Assembly: GCF_011440305.1 (NCBI RefSeq)
Contig: NZ_JAAOIW010000013.1
Location: 62,001 to 126,000 of the forward strand
Direction: 5' to 3'
Origin: Paenibacillus agricola
GTDB taxonomy: Bacteria > Bacillota > Bacilli > Paenibacillales > NBRC-103111
DNA length: 64,000 nucleotides
Under the pieces are notes generated by a model. That model had not been told where the DNA came from. It worked only from the letters and a program-made list of their open reading frames with translations, and ran no database searches. The position numbers and the translations under genes are program-made. The stretch's first letter is position 1, and every line of letters starts with the position of its first letter. Below are positions 17,239 through 26,804 of this stretch, piece after piece.

Positions 17239-19944
17239 ATGAACGCATCTTACAGCTTTGACGAAGTCGGTAGGCTTCCCTTACCCGGAGATAATGTCGC
17301 TGTTGCCACTCGCCAATTGGACGCTGGCACCATCATTTACTATCAAGGCCAAACCCTAACCTTGGATTACACTGTTATGGAAGGCCATCGATTTGCGGTG
17401 TCGGCGATTGCTCCTGGTGAAGCCTTACTCTCCTGGGAATTACCCTTTGGTGTGGCGCTGCAATTCATTCAACCCGGCAATTATGTAATTAACAAGTCTG
17501 TGTTGGAGGCGCTTAGTGTGCGTTCCTTGAAATTTGCGTTGCCGGCGACGCCCAATTTTGCTGATCAAGTTCATCCTTATGTTCTCGACGAGGCGAATTT
17601 CCAGCCGGCTCCAGCATTGCCCGCTTACCCGGATACGCGTACATTCCTGGGTTATCGGCGCAATCAAGCCCGCGGCGTCGGTACCCGTAACATGATTGTC
17701 TTGTTGGGTACAACCTCACGCACGGGAAGCTATGTCAAGCAACTTGCTGCTCGTCTGCAAGATGAACTGCAGAACTATACGCTGGTTGATGGAATTGTCC
17801 CAGTGGCACATACTGAGGGGGGCACCGAACAACCTAATAACCTAGCGCTATTGCTGCGCACGTTGGCCGGATTTATCGTCAATCCCAACGTAGGTGCGGT
17901 CTTAATAGTAGATTATGGTATTGAATCCGTGACCAACCAGATGGTAAAAGCGTATTTACGCGAACACAACTATCCATTGGATGATGTGTTGCATCGGTTC
18001 CTATCCGTCAAAGGCGGCTTTCAAGAAAATTTAGCCGTAGGGGAAGCTATTGTGCGTGATTGGCTGCCAACGGTCAATGCCATGGAACGGACCCCAGAAT
18101 CCATTAGCAATCTAAAGATTGGACTACAATGTGGAGGATCAGATGCTTTTTCCGGCATTTCTGCTAATCCGCTGCTGGGTTCGCTCGCACAGGAATTAAT
18201 ACGCTATGGCGGCGCTGCCAGTCTGGCTGAAACCGATGAATTAATTGGTGCTGAGCCCTATGTCTTGCAGAAGGTACGCGACGTGGAAACCGCCCGCAAA
18301 TTCTTAATGTTTGTAGAAGAATTCAAGGAGCGTACGGCTTGGCACGGCGCTAACGCTGAAGGAAACCCATCCGGTGGCAATAAATATCGCGGCCTTTATA
18401 ACATTTATCTTAAGTCCATTGGAGCTGCCCGCAAGAAAGATCCGACCACTCGCCTTGACTATGCCATTGACTATGGTGCGCTCATGAAAGAATCCGGATA
18501 TTATTTTATGGATAGCCCCGGCAATGACCTCGAAAGCATTGCTGGGCAGGTGGCTTCAGGTTGCAACCTGATTTTCTTTACAACAGGTAATGGCTCCATC
18601 ACCAACTTTCCTTTTGTGCCGACGGTCAAGGTAGTGACAACGACACGTCGTTTCCAATTGCTAGCTAATGATATGGATATTAACGCGGGTCAGTACCTAG
18701 ATGGCATATCCATGGATGAGTTGGGCAAGCAAGCCTTCGAACTTTCCTTACAAATAGCCTCTGGTCAGCGCAGTGTCGGTGAGAAGGCTGGCCATTCACA
18801 GGTGCAGATCTGGCGCAACTGGCAGCAAACCGATGCGAGCCAACTGGATATATTGCTTAATGCACCTCTGCCGACGGGGGAACCTATTGTGATTCAAACG
18901 GATGTAGCTGCAGCCACCAACCCCATTCGCTTCACCTTCACTCATCACCAAGGCCATCGAGCCTGTGATCACATCGGTTTAATCCTGCCTACCAGTCTTT
19001 GTGCCGGCCAGGTGGCGAATATGATTGCACTGCGGCTGAACAAACAAGGGCTTGGTCAACCCGAACATCTCTCGCGCTTTGTGGCCTTGGCTCACACAGA
19101 AGGATGCGGTAATTCGAACGGCCAACCAGAGCAGTTGTTTGCTCGCACAATGATAGGCTATGTCACCCATCCGCTAGTCAAGCATTGTCTGTTACTGGAA
19201 CATGGCTGTGAGAAAACCCACAATGACTTTATGCGTCACGAGATGGAGGAGATGGGGGTTGATCCCAGCCGCCTTGGTTTTGCTAGTATTCAACTTGACG
19301 GCGGAATTGATAAGGTCATACAGAAGGTGGAAACGTGGTTTGCTGATCAATTATCAGGAACTCATCCAACCACGAAGGAGACTGTCGGACTAGAAGCATT
19401 GCGCATTGGGATCTTAAGCGATGGTTCCGTTGAAGAAGCAGCCGGTGAGCAACTGGCAATGTTAACAAAAATGATTGTCGGCGCAGGTGGCATGGTGGTT
19501 GTCCCTGAGAATAGCGGGTTGCTTTCAACGCCTGCTTATAGAGACAATGTATGGACTACATCCAATGTATCGCCGTCATTGGCTTATGGCGAACATGCTC
19601 ACCACACCGGTTTTCACATCATGGATACACCCACCGAGCATTGGGTGGAGACCGTCACAGGCTTAGCAGCCACGGGTGTTGAGTTAATTATAGCGCTGGT
19701 CCATCATCGCCCGATGCAGACGCATCCGTTCGTGCCTATGCTGCAAGTAGCATCGGAGCTAACTATGCAGCAAACCTATGGCAATGATTTGGATCTGTTG
19801 CTCACTGGGAATCCCGCCGCTTGGACCGACCAGATTCTTGAGAGCTGTAAGCAAGTCATTGAGCATAGCTATACGCCACGTCTCTATCAACAGGGTAACG
19901 TTGATTTTCAATTAACACGCGGTTTTCTGGGCGTTTCGTTATGA
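17239..19944 (+). CDS. UxaA-family (altronate/galactarate dehydratase-like) hydrolase, double-length
   Basis: At 901 residues this is nearly twice UxaA (about 495) or GarD (about 520). It starts with a SAF-like domain (DNVAVATRQLDAGT, residues 18-32), then a full UxaA core: GYRRNQARGVGTRNMIVLL, HTEGGTEQ, LKIGLQCGGSDAFSGISANP and ITNFPFVPTVKV. From about residue 560 a second copy of the first core half appears: GHRACDHIGLILPTS, LAHTEGCGNSNGQ, LLLEHGCEKTH. The end (690-901) resembles a degenerate second half (HHTGFHIMDTPTEHWVETVTG). The family removes water from aldonic or aldaric acids, using iron. The ATG has AAGGAG upstream. A monocistronic unit is likely. Confidence 0.85.
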   Translation: MNASYSFDEVGRLPLPGDNVAVATRQLDAGTIIYYQGQTLTLDYTVMEGHRFAVSAIAPGEALLSWELPFGVALQFIQPGNYVINKSVLEALSVRSLKFALPATPNFADQVHPYVLDEANFQPAPALPAYPDTRTFLGYRRNQARGVGTRNMIVLLGTTSRTGSYVKQLAARLQDELQNYTLVDGIVPVAHTEGGTEQPNNLALLLRTLAGFIVNPNVGAVLIVDYGIESVTNQMVKAYLREHNYPLDDVLHRFLSVKGGFQENLAVGEAIVRDWLPTVNAMERTPESISNLKIGLQCGGSDAFSGISANPLLGSLAQELIRYGGAASLAETDELIGAEPYVLQKVRDVETARKFLMFVEEFKERTAWHGANAEGNPSGGNKYRGLYNIYLKSIGAARKKDPTTRLDYAIDYGALMKESGYYFMDSPGNDLESIAGQVASGCNLIFFTTGNGSITNFPFVPTVKVVTTTRRFQLLANDMDINAGQYLDGISMDELGKQAFELSLQIASGQRSVGEKAGHSQVQIWRNWQQTDASQLDILLNAPLPTGEPIVIQTDVAAATNPIRFTFTHHQGHRACDHIGLILPTSLCAGQVANMIALRLNKQGLGQPEHLSRFVALAHTEGCGNSNGQPEQLFARTMIGYVTHPLVKHCLLLEHGCEKTHNDFMRHEMEEMGVDPSRLGFASIQLDGGIDKVIQKVETWFADQLSGTHPTTKETVGLEALRIGILSDGSVEEAAGEQLAMLTKMIVGAGGMVVVPENSGLLSTPAYRDNVWTTSNVSPSLAYGEHAHHTGFHIMDTPTEHWVETVTGLAATGVELIIALVHHRPMQTHPFVPMLQVASELTMQQTYGNDLDLLLTGNPAAWTDQILESCKQVIEHSYTPRLYQQGNVDFQLTRGFLGVSL

Positions 19945-20210
19945 TCGGTATGTAAAATGAGGTTCACTCTGGCTTCAGATGAAGTCAGCTTTGCTGAAAT
20001 CTCATTGTGGAATAGTAGGGAAAAAATACTCCATAGGTGAAGGCATATTAAAATGGCGAAAAGTCAGGGCTAAAGCTCACAACAGGGCGGTTATTACCTT
20101 GATGAAATCAGGTAATCGGCAGGACCATACTCAAAACGCTCCTGTGCCAGCAATAGCTCTTTCAAACCAGGGGAACTTTCCTTGCCTAATCCCAAGCAAT
20201 TAAATACAGA

Positions 20211-20246
20211 AAAGCCCTCTATCCATTGCGGATGGAGGGCTTTTCT
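20211..20246 (+). terminator. Terminator after UxaA-family gene
   Basis: AAAGCCCTC...CATC pairs with GATG...GAGGGCTTTT. It lies 270 bases after the stop; the stretch between holds no supported gene. Confidence 0.8.
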
Positions 20247-20299
20247 TCAAAACTTCGTGGCATTCAACTACCGTTTTTCAATAGTCAGGTAGAAACCCA

Positions 20300-20665
20300 T
20301 TACGATTCTTTCAAGAATGCCAAAGCTTGTTCATAACTTTCCCACTGGGTTTCAGTAGTATGTACGGAGTGTCTAGCAGTCCGGTTCAGTTGTAGTTTTG
20401 CAATCGTTCCTGTTACTACGACAGCAGCTCGTTTCATTCCAAATTCCTTGATCGATTTTTGGTGCTCAACAAGTTTTGCTTGAGACTCAGGCGAAAAAAC
20501 TTTTACTGTTCTCATATCAACTATTACATCAAAGGATCCTCCAAGTTCCTGAGCGTGAGTCCGCACTTCCTTGGTTATACTATCAATTTCTGAGGGTGTA
20601 ACCTTGGCATCCCAAACGATCTCAATTATTTTTCCAATATAATCCAAAATTTTAGTTGATGACAT
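20300..20665 (-). CDS. STAS/SpoIIAA-like protein
   Basis: The 121-residue protein has the alternating strand/helix pattern of small STAS-like proteins. A central strand FDVIVDMRTVKVFSPES is followed by an amphipathic helix and a strand (RAAVVVTGTIAKLQ). It lacks the DSSG phosphorylation motif of anti-anti-sigma factors, so a role as a partner switch is not shown. The ATG has GGGAGGGG upstream. It has no operon partner. An uncharacterised paralogue is an equally fair description. Confidence 0.6.
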   Translation of the reverse strand: MSSTKILDYIGKIIEIVWDAKVTPSEIDSITKEVRTHAQELGGSFDVIVDMRTVKVFSPESQAKLVEHQKSIKEFGMKRAAVVVTGTIAKLQLNRTARHSVHTTETQWESYEQALAFLKES

Positions 20666-20839
20666 GACAAATACCCCTCCCGTTTGTTAACTACTCTAAC
20701 TTAATGCGTAACATAATAGCTAATTTTCCTCTTGTCCAATTATATATCATCCTTATAGATAAGACTATAGTCCTATTAACTTTATCGCATTTGATAAGAT
20801 CGAACTGTATGAGCATACGCTAGAACCATAAGTCATAGC

Positions 20840-20880
20840 AAAGCCCTCGTTTTTCGGGATCGAGGGCTTTTTTATTTTTT
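20840..20880 (+). terminator. Intrinsic terminator
   Basis: AAAGCCCTCG pairs with CGAGGGCTTT, followed by TTTTATTTTTT. It lies upstream of the Old Yellow Enzyme gene, in the gap behind the start of the STAS-like gene, so the plus-strand transcript it ends is unclear. Confidence 0.8.
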
Positions 20881-20999
20881 TGAGAACCTAATGAGATCAA
20901 CTTTGCCTTCCTTTAATATTCGGGGCATGAGATAATTGAAGAACTTCAAAGGACAAAACTCTACAACAAATTAAACGAAAATTTAGAAAGAGGTTAAAA

Positions 21000-22124
21000 A
21001 TGAACACAAAATATAGCAACTTATTTGAGAATTTTACATTTAAAAATGGTATCACCATTAAAAATAGAGTCGTTATGGCACCAATGACAACTTATTCTAG
21101 TAACGATGATTACACAATTTCAAATGAGGAATTACAGTATTATAAAAAAAGAGCCAATGGAGTAGGTCTTGTCATTACAGGTTGTACTCATGTGAAACCA
21201 AATGGAGTAGGCTTTATTAATGAATTCGCTGGTTATGATGATAAATTTATTCCAAGTCTAGCTAAATTAGCTGATGCTGCGAAAAGCGGTGGAGCTCCTG
21301 CGTTACTTCAGATTTTCCATGCAGGTAACAAAGCACTACCTGATTTTATTCCAAATGGTGAAATTGTTAGTTCTAGTAATGTAAGTTCTGAAAGAAGCTC
21401 CCATGTAACACCTAGAGAGCTTACTCATAATGAAATTTTGGAAGTGATTCATGCCTTTGGCGAAACAACAAGAAGAGCTATCCAAGCTGGTTTTGATGGT
21501 GTGGAAATTCATGGTGCACATGAATTTTTAAATCAAAACTTTTTTTCTCCATTCTTCAATAGACGTGAGGACGAATGGGGAGGTTCTCTAGAAAATCGCT
21601 TACGTTTCCCACTTGCAGTCGTTCAAGTAGTTAGGAGTGTCATTAAAGAATATGCGACCAAACCATTTCTTTTAGGATATAGATTATCTCCTGAAGAACA
21701 TAGAGAAGGTGGTTTGAGAATGAAGGATACCTATGAATTAATTAATCGTCTTATTGAAGCAAATGTTGATTATGTACATGCTTCGTTGGCTAATGCCCTT
21801 TCCTCAAAGCCAGTCGATAATCAAGATGAAAAAACATATCTTGAATTAATTGTTGAACATGTAAACGGCAGAGTTCCTGTAATGGCTGCGGGTTCTATGG
21901 TAACTCCAGATGACGTTGCAACAGCATTAGATAAGGGTCTATCCCTAGCAGTGGTTGGTCATTCGCTAATCATGAATCCAGACTGGGTAGAAAAGGTTCA
22001 GAATGGAAAAGAAGCTGAAATTGAGATAGCAATTAAGACTTCAAAAGTAAGCGAGCTTGAGCTTCCAGAAAATCTTTGGAATGTAATTCAAGCTAAAGGT
22101 TCATGGTTTAAGATTGAGGAATAA
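21000..22124 (+). CDS. Old Yellow Enzyme-family NADH:flavin oxidoreductase
   Basis: The 374-residue FMN-binding TIM barrel begins LFENFTFKNGITIKNRVVMAPMTTYSS. It holds the substrate-binding HGAHEFLNQNFFSPFFNRR (the second half of H-x-x-H appears as HGAH), the RLSPEEH strand and a C-terminal FMN-phosphate loop (AAGSMVTPDDV, GHSLIMNP). OYE enzymes reduce activated alkenes or nitro groups. The gene is clearly more AT-rich than its neighbours and uses AT-rich codons, suggesting separate acquisition. The ATG has AAAGAGG upstream. Confidence 0.92.
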   Translation: MNTKYSNLFENFTFKNGITIKNRVVMAPMTTYSSNDDYTISNEELQYYKKRANGVGLVITGCTHVKPNGVGFINEFAGYDDKFIPSLAKLADAAKSGGAPALLQIFHAGNKALPDFIPNGEIVSSSNVSSERSSHVTPRELTHNEILEVIHAFGETTRRAIQAGFDGVEIHGAHEFLNQNFFSPFFNRREDEWGGSLENRLRFPLAVVQVVRSVIKEYATKPFLLGYRLSPEEHREGGLRMKDTYELINRLIEANVDYVHASLANALSSKPVDNQDEKTYLELIVEHVNGRVPVMAAGSMVTPDDVATALDKGLSLAVVGHSLIMNPDWVEKVQNGKEAEIEIAIKTSKVSELELPENLWNVIQAKGSWFKIEE

Positions 22125-22353
22125 TCTCACCAACAATTGATTAACTAAGGACACATTTTCTAAGGGTAGCCTCCAAATGTCATCTGGCTTTTATCAATAA
22201 ATGGAATAATACACTATAAAAATGTCAAAATAGACCATGTTTAAAACTTATTGCTACCGTATTATATAAGTATAAGACTGAATAAACTAATCTTGAAGGG
22301 CCGTCTGTTTGGAGAACAACCTTACAAAAGGAGTTTTGACAGGAGGTTTTAAA

Positions 22354-23247
22354 TTGGAGAAACAGTTACATAGCAGCCAGTTTATTAAAGAGCAATCATT
22401 TCCGTTTTGGATCCAACGTTATTTCCATGACTATGAGCATGTTCCGTTGCTGCACGGCCATGATTTTGTCGAGCTGGTGTATGTTGTCCGCGGCGAGGCC
22501 CAGCATGTATTTGAGGGTAGCCACTATGAAATCCGAGCTGGAGACGTGTTTATTATTAATCCGGGCGAAGTTCATACGTACAGCATTAAACCGGGAAAGG
22601 AACTAGAAATCATCAATTGCTTGTTTTTGTCGGATCTGATTCAAGGCAATTGGCTGCTCGATTTGGGCATTACACAGTCCATGGATTATTTTTATGTGCA
22701 CCCGTTCCTGGATAAAAGAGAGCGGTTTCACAGGCGTTTAAATTTAAACGGACAGGATTCATCGCGAACTTTGTTTTTGCTTGAAACGATGATCAACGAA
22801 TTTGAGAGCAGGCAATCCGGCTGCGAAACATTGATTCGGCTGCAAATGGTTGAGCTGCTTATATGGCTGTCCCGTTCATACCGGCAGGCGGAAGGTCAGT
22901 GCGGTAGAGAGCCTGCGCGCATTCAGACCCGGCAATTACTCGTTCGCCGTATTTGCGGTTATTTAGAGCGATGTTATGATAAAAAAGTGTCTATTCCCGT
23001 TCTTTGCGGACTGTTTAATATCAGCTCCAGGCAATTAAACAGGATTTTTAAAGAATCGCTGGGCATGACGGTTGTGGATATGGTCCATAAAATACGAATC
23101 GAGAGGGCGAAGCATTTACTTGTCGAGACCGATGAGAAGGTCATCACTATCGCAGGCAAGGTTGGATACGAGGATCCGGCTTTCTTCAGCAGACTGTTTC
23201 ATCGTCAAGTCGGATGCTCCCCCGGTAAATACCGGGAATCCTCTTGA
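22354..23247 (+). CDS. AraC-family regulator with cupin sensor domain
   Basis: The 297-residue protein has an N-terminal cupin-type ligand domain (HGHDFVELVYVVRGEAQH, IRAGDVFIINPGEVHTY) and a C-terminal double HTH (ISSRQLNRIFKESLG; EKVITIAGKVGYEDPAFFSRLF; GCSPGKYR). I use the TTG at 22,354 since AGGAGG is 7 bases upstream; an earlier TTG at 22,309 has none. It is 21 bases ahead of the histidine kinase gene and probably governs module 1 together with the two-component system. Confidence 0.9.
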   Translation: MEKQLHSSQFIKEQSFPFWIQRYFHDYEHVPLLHGHDFVELVYVVRGEAQHVFEGSHYEIRAGDVFIINPGEVHTYSIKPGKELEIINCLFLSDLIQGNWLLDLGITQSMDYFYVHPFLDKRERFHRRLNLNGQDSSRTLFLLETMINEFESRQSGCETLIRLQMVELLIWLSRSYRQAEGQCGREPARIQTRQLLVRRICGYLERCYDKKVSIPVLCGLFNISSRQLNRIFKESLGMTVVDMVHKIRIERAKHLLVETDEKVITIAGKVGYEDPAFFSRLFHRQVGCSPGKYRESS

Positions 23248-23268
23248 TGCAAGGAGAGGACATTTCCA

Positions 23269-25092
23269 ATGCGGCGATGGAATGATCGGATGCTGAAAAC
23301 CAAAATGTTTATTTCCTTTTCCATTGTGTCCTTGTTTATTGTCGGGATTACTTGCATGATATTTTACTTTACCAATAGAGACGATATTAAAAACCAAACT
23401 TTCTCCTTGTCCAAAATCATATCCCGGCAATTTTCCGAAATGATTGATTTGTATATGCATAATATTGAAGAATTATCATTAGCGATATCGATAGACCCCG
23501 CTATTCAAGGCAATTTGTTTGATTTCTATAAAGCTTCCAATCCTATTGAAAAAGAAACCGTAGGCTTTAGGCTAAATCCTGTTTTATTTAATTTCTCCTA
23601 CCCCAAATCATACGTACAAAGTATTTCCATCTACACGTTGGACGGACATTTGTATCAATACTCCAAAATTGATAAACCGAAACCTCCCATTACATTTACA
23701 AATGAAGAGCTGCGCAGCTTTACAGAAGTATTCAGCAGCAAACCGTTTATTTTAATACCTTCCTATAAAGAAGAGGCTCCGGAAGAGCAATCCGCAAATG
23801 TGGTTTCATTTGTACGAAAAATTACGAAAATCCCTACTCAAACGATCATCGGATTTGTGAGCACTAACATTAATGTAAACGCCTTTAATATGATCCTGAC
23901 CAATACAAAAGCAAGTGAAATTGAAAATTCGATGCATGTTCTGATTATAAGCGACGAGGGGCAAGTTATTTTTGAAAATGGAAGCCATTTGATGGGGAGC
24001 TCGCGGTCCGTCTTTGATGCATCATTATTCAAGAGATCCATTTCTGAAGGGGAATTGAAATGGAAGGATACACAATACCTGTATACATTTGAAAAATCGG
24101 GCTATACAGGCTGGAATACGGTTATTCTCATCCCTAAAAACGTCATTTTATTAAAGCAAAAACGGATCCAGGACATAGTCGTTATCGTCGGGATGATCAC
24201 GATGCTGTTAATTGCAGTGGTTTCCTACATCCTGTCCCATCAAATTATGCTTCCGCTGAATAACATGATGCGTAAGATGTCGCGTGTGGAGCTGGGCGAT
24301 TTCAATCAAAGGATGGAGTACACAGGGAAGAACGAAATCGGGAGATTAAGCCGAATGTACAATCTCATGCTCGACAGCATTTCCCGCTTAATTCATGAAG
24401 TATACGAATCGAAGCTGGCGGAGAAGAACGCCCAGCTTTCAGCGCTCCACGCTCAAATTAATCCCCATTTCCTATTTAACACATTAAATACGATGAAATC
24501 GATCAGCCGGTTAAGGGGGATTGAGGAGGTAGCGGAAATATCGGAATCGTTGGCCGGTTTATTTCAATACAGTATGAGAAACCTCCACCAACCCGTAACT
24601 CTTCACGATGAGATTGAGCATATCGGCAACTATTTCAAAATACAGCAGCACCGGTTTGGTAACCGGCTGGAGCTGCATTTCGATATTCCCGCGGAGCTGC
24701 TGCATGCTTCTATTTTAAAGCTAACCATACAACCGCTTGTTGAGAATGCCGTGAATCATGGTCTTCGCAGGATGAAAGCAGGAGGCTCTATTGCCGTCAG
24801 GGCCTTCAGGCATGGTGGAGAACTGACCATTACCGTTACGGACAACGGGGAAGGAATCAATAAGCTCAAATGGACGCACTTACACGATACGCTTGAACAC
24901 TCAAATGCGTTAAATCACATTCAAGATGTTAAGCACGGCATCGGTCTGTTGAATATCCACCAACGTATTCAATTGTTTTACGGAAAGCAATACGGGTTGA
25001 GGCTGTACAGTAAACCAGTCGAAGGAACGACAGTCACATTGGTAATCCCGTTTATCGCAGTTAAACAGGGAGAGGATGAAATCGCGCAATGA
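23269..25092 (+). CDS. YesM-type sensor histidine kinase
   Basis: The 607-residue membrane kinase has transmembrane helices near residues 11-31 and 302-322 around an extracytoplasmic sensor. A HAMP segment (about 325-375) follows, then the LytS/YesM-type phospho-acceptor motif AQINPHFLFNTLNTMK and the ATP-binding N-box and G-box (QPLVENAVNHGL; TVTDNGEGI; GIGLLNIHQRI). It would sense an extracellular sugar or its binding protein. AAGGAGAGG precedes the ATG. Its stop overlaps the response regulator start by 4 bases. Confidence 0.94.
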   Translation: MRRWNDRMLKTKMFISFSIVSLFIVGITCMIFYFTNRDDIKNQTFSLSKIISRQFSEMIDLYMHNIEELSLAISIDPAIQGNLFDFYKASNPIEKETVGFRLNPVLFNFSYPKSYVQSISIYTLDGHLYQYSKIDKPKPPITFTNEELRSFTEVFSSKPFILIPSYKEEAPEEQSANVVSFVRKITKIPTQTIIGFVSTNINVNAFNMILTNTKASEIENSMHVLIISDEGQVIFENGSHLMGSSRSVFDASLFKRSISEGELKWKDTQYLYTFEKSGYTGWNTVILIPKNVILLKQKRIQDIVVIVGMITMLLIAVVSYILSHQIMLPLNNMMRKMSRVELGDFNQRMEYTGKNEIGRLSRMYNLMLDSISRLIHEVYESKLAEKNAQLSALHAQINPHFLFNTLNTMKSISRLRGIEEVAEISESLAGLFQYSMRNLHQPVTLHDEIEHIGNYFKIQQHRFGNRLELHFDIPAELLHASILKLTIQPLVENAVNHGLRRMKAGGSIAVRAFRHGGELTITVTDNGEGINKLKWTHLHDTLEHSNALNHIQDVKHGIGLLNIHQRIQLFYGKQYGLRLYSKPVEGTTVTLVIPFIAVKQGEDEIAQ

Positions 25093-26645
25093 ACATTTTT
25101 TTGGTAGAAGACGAACATTGGGCGTTGGCTGAAATGGTAGAGCTGTTTAAAGCCTACGAGGCGGCTCACAGCGTCTACACCTTTGATAATGGTGACGATG
25201 CTTTGTCGGCTGCCAGCAAGGTTCGTCCTCACTTAGTATTGACCGATATCAATATGCCGGGAATTGACGGTTTAGAGTTAATCAAAAAATTAAACCAGTT
25301 GGACCCGTCCATTAAGAGCATGATAATAAGCGTCCATGATCGGTTTGAATACGCCCGCCAAGGGATGCATTTTGGTGTTTACGATTATTTGCTTAAACCT
25401 GTGAAGAAGGATGCGTTGTTCAAAGCTGTGGATAAAGCGATGCAGCATATTGAGAACGACAGCAAGCAGAGAGAAGAATGGATGAACGGTTCCATTACGC
25501 AGATGCTTCTAACCGCGGATATTCCTGAATATGACGTTTTGCGTGCGGTAAACGGACGTTCCTATTGTATGGTGCTGCTCGTACTGGAGCAAGGGAAGGA
25601 CTTAAACAACTGGAAGGAATTCCGCATCCACTGCAGCCACTTTAAAAAATGCTTTGCCAACAAACTCCTTCCTGAAACTGAGATTCATTGTCTGGACCTT
25701 GATTGCCTGCACAGAGTAGTACTGATTCCGTTAAAAGATGTTATGCAGAGTGGCCACGTAACAGAAAATTTGTCTCTCTTGTACCAGCAATTAAAGCAGC
25801 TAGAGGCTCCGGTTCATTTAGGATTTGCGGTGAAATCTGGAAAAAATTCATTATATGAAACGTTTGCGAAGCTGAAGCAGACTGTGGAGGAACAAATGAC
25901 CTTCGGTATGCCATCATTTCTGACCTCCGGGACGAAAAATCAGGATGTGGAGATTGGTAGCGTCTGGGAAAAGGTCAGGGTGATGGAGATCCATTATAAG
26001 AAGGGTGAGATCGGAAAGGGTCAAGAAAACTTGCATCAAATACTGGAGGAATTGCGGCAAAAGCAAATAACGAAGCGCCAGCTCAGGCTGTTTATTCGTG
26101 ATGTGTTGTTTTCATTGAGATATCATTTGCTTCCCGCTAATGCGGGGATGGCGGGCATGAATGATGCCCCAGAGGACGTTGAGGTGCTGAACCGGTTTTC
26201 CGGGTATGTTCAATTGTTTGAATGGTTGAACGACCAAATAGTAAGCCTCTATGGCAGACAGGAGCCTATGGATGCGAATCCAAAAAGACTGGTTCCGGTG
26301 CTGCTCCAATTGATACACGACCATTACCAAGGGAGCATCTCATTGCAGCAGTTTGCGGCCCATCATCATGTCAGCTTGGGTTATTTGTCACGGATGTTTA
26401 AAAGTCAAACCGGCTTAACGTTTTCTGAATATATGGCGGCTTACCGGATCCGAAAGGCTAAGGAGCTTTTGTCCAGCGGCGTGGAACGTTTGCAGGATGT
26501 AAGCCATCTTGTCGGTTATGAGGATACGAAGCATTTCAGCCATTTGTTCAAAAAAATAGTTGGGGAAACCCCGATTATGTATGCAAAACGGAATGCAACA
26601 AAGCAAGCCAGCATGAAAAACAACGGTGGATCCGAGGGTGAATAA
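25089..26645 (+). CDS. YesN-type response regulator, AraC output domain
   Basis: The 518-residue protein has a receiver domain with phospho-acceptor D53 (LTDINMPGIDG) and the signalling Lys in LLKPVKK. A poorly conserved middle of about 260 residues follows, then a C-terminal AraC double HTH (HHHVSLGYLSRMFKSQTG; LQDVSHLVGYEDTKHFSHLFKK). It is translated through an ATGA overlap with the kinase gene. It probably activates the binding-protein/permease operon that starts 160 bases downstream. Confidence 0.94.
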   Translation: MNIFLVEDEHWALAEMVELFKAYEAAHSVYTFDNGDDALSAASKVRPHLVLTDINMPGIDGLELIKKLNQLDPSIKSMIISVHDRFEYARQGMHFGVYDYLLKPVKKDALFKAVDKAMQHIENDSKQREEWMNGSITQMLLTADIPEYDVLRAVNGRSYCMVLLVLEQGKDLNNWKEFRIHCSHFKKCFANKLLPETEIHCLDLDCLHRVVLIPLKDVMQSGHVTENLSLLYQQLKQLEAPVHLGFAVKSGKNSLYETFAKLKQTVEEQMTFGMPSFLTSGTKNQDVEIGSVWEKVRVMEIHYKKGEIGKGQENLHQILEELRQKQITKRQLRLFIRDVLFSLRYHLLPANAGMAGMNDAPEDVEVLNRFSGYVQLFEWLNDQIVSLYGRQEPMDANPKRLVPVLLQLIHDHYQGSISLQQFAAHHHVSLGYLSRMFKSQTGLTFSEYMAAYRIRKAKELLSSGVERLQDVSHLVGYEDTKHFSHLFKKIVGETPIMYAKRNATKQASMKNNGGSEGE

Positions 26646-26804
26646 AAGTTGTGCGCTTGCAATAGGAAAAATCGCCCCCTAAAACAAGTGCAAATCGCAG
26701 GTGTCCATTAATGGGAGTTACACGTACAATTTATTTAAGCGAAACTGAGACTACGCTTACGATGCAGCTTTCGCTAAAGCGAAAACTCTAAGGAGGATAT
26801 TGAT

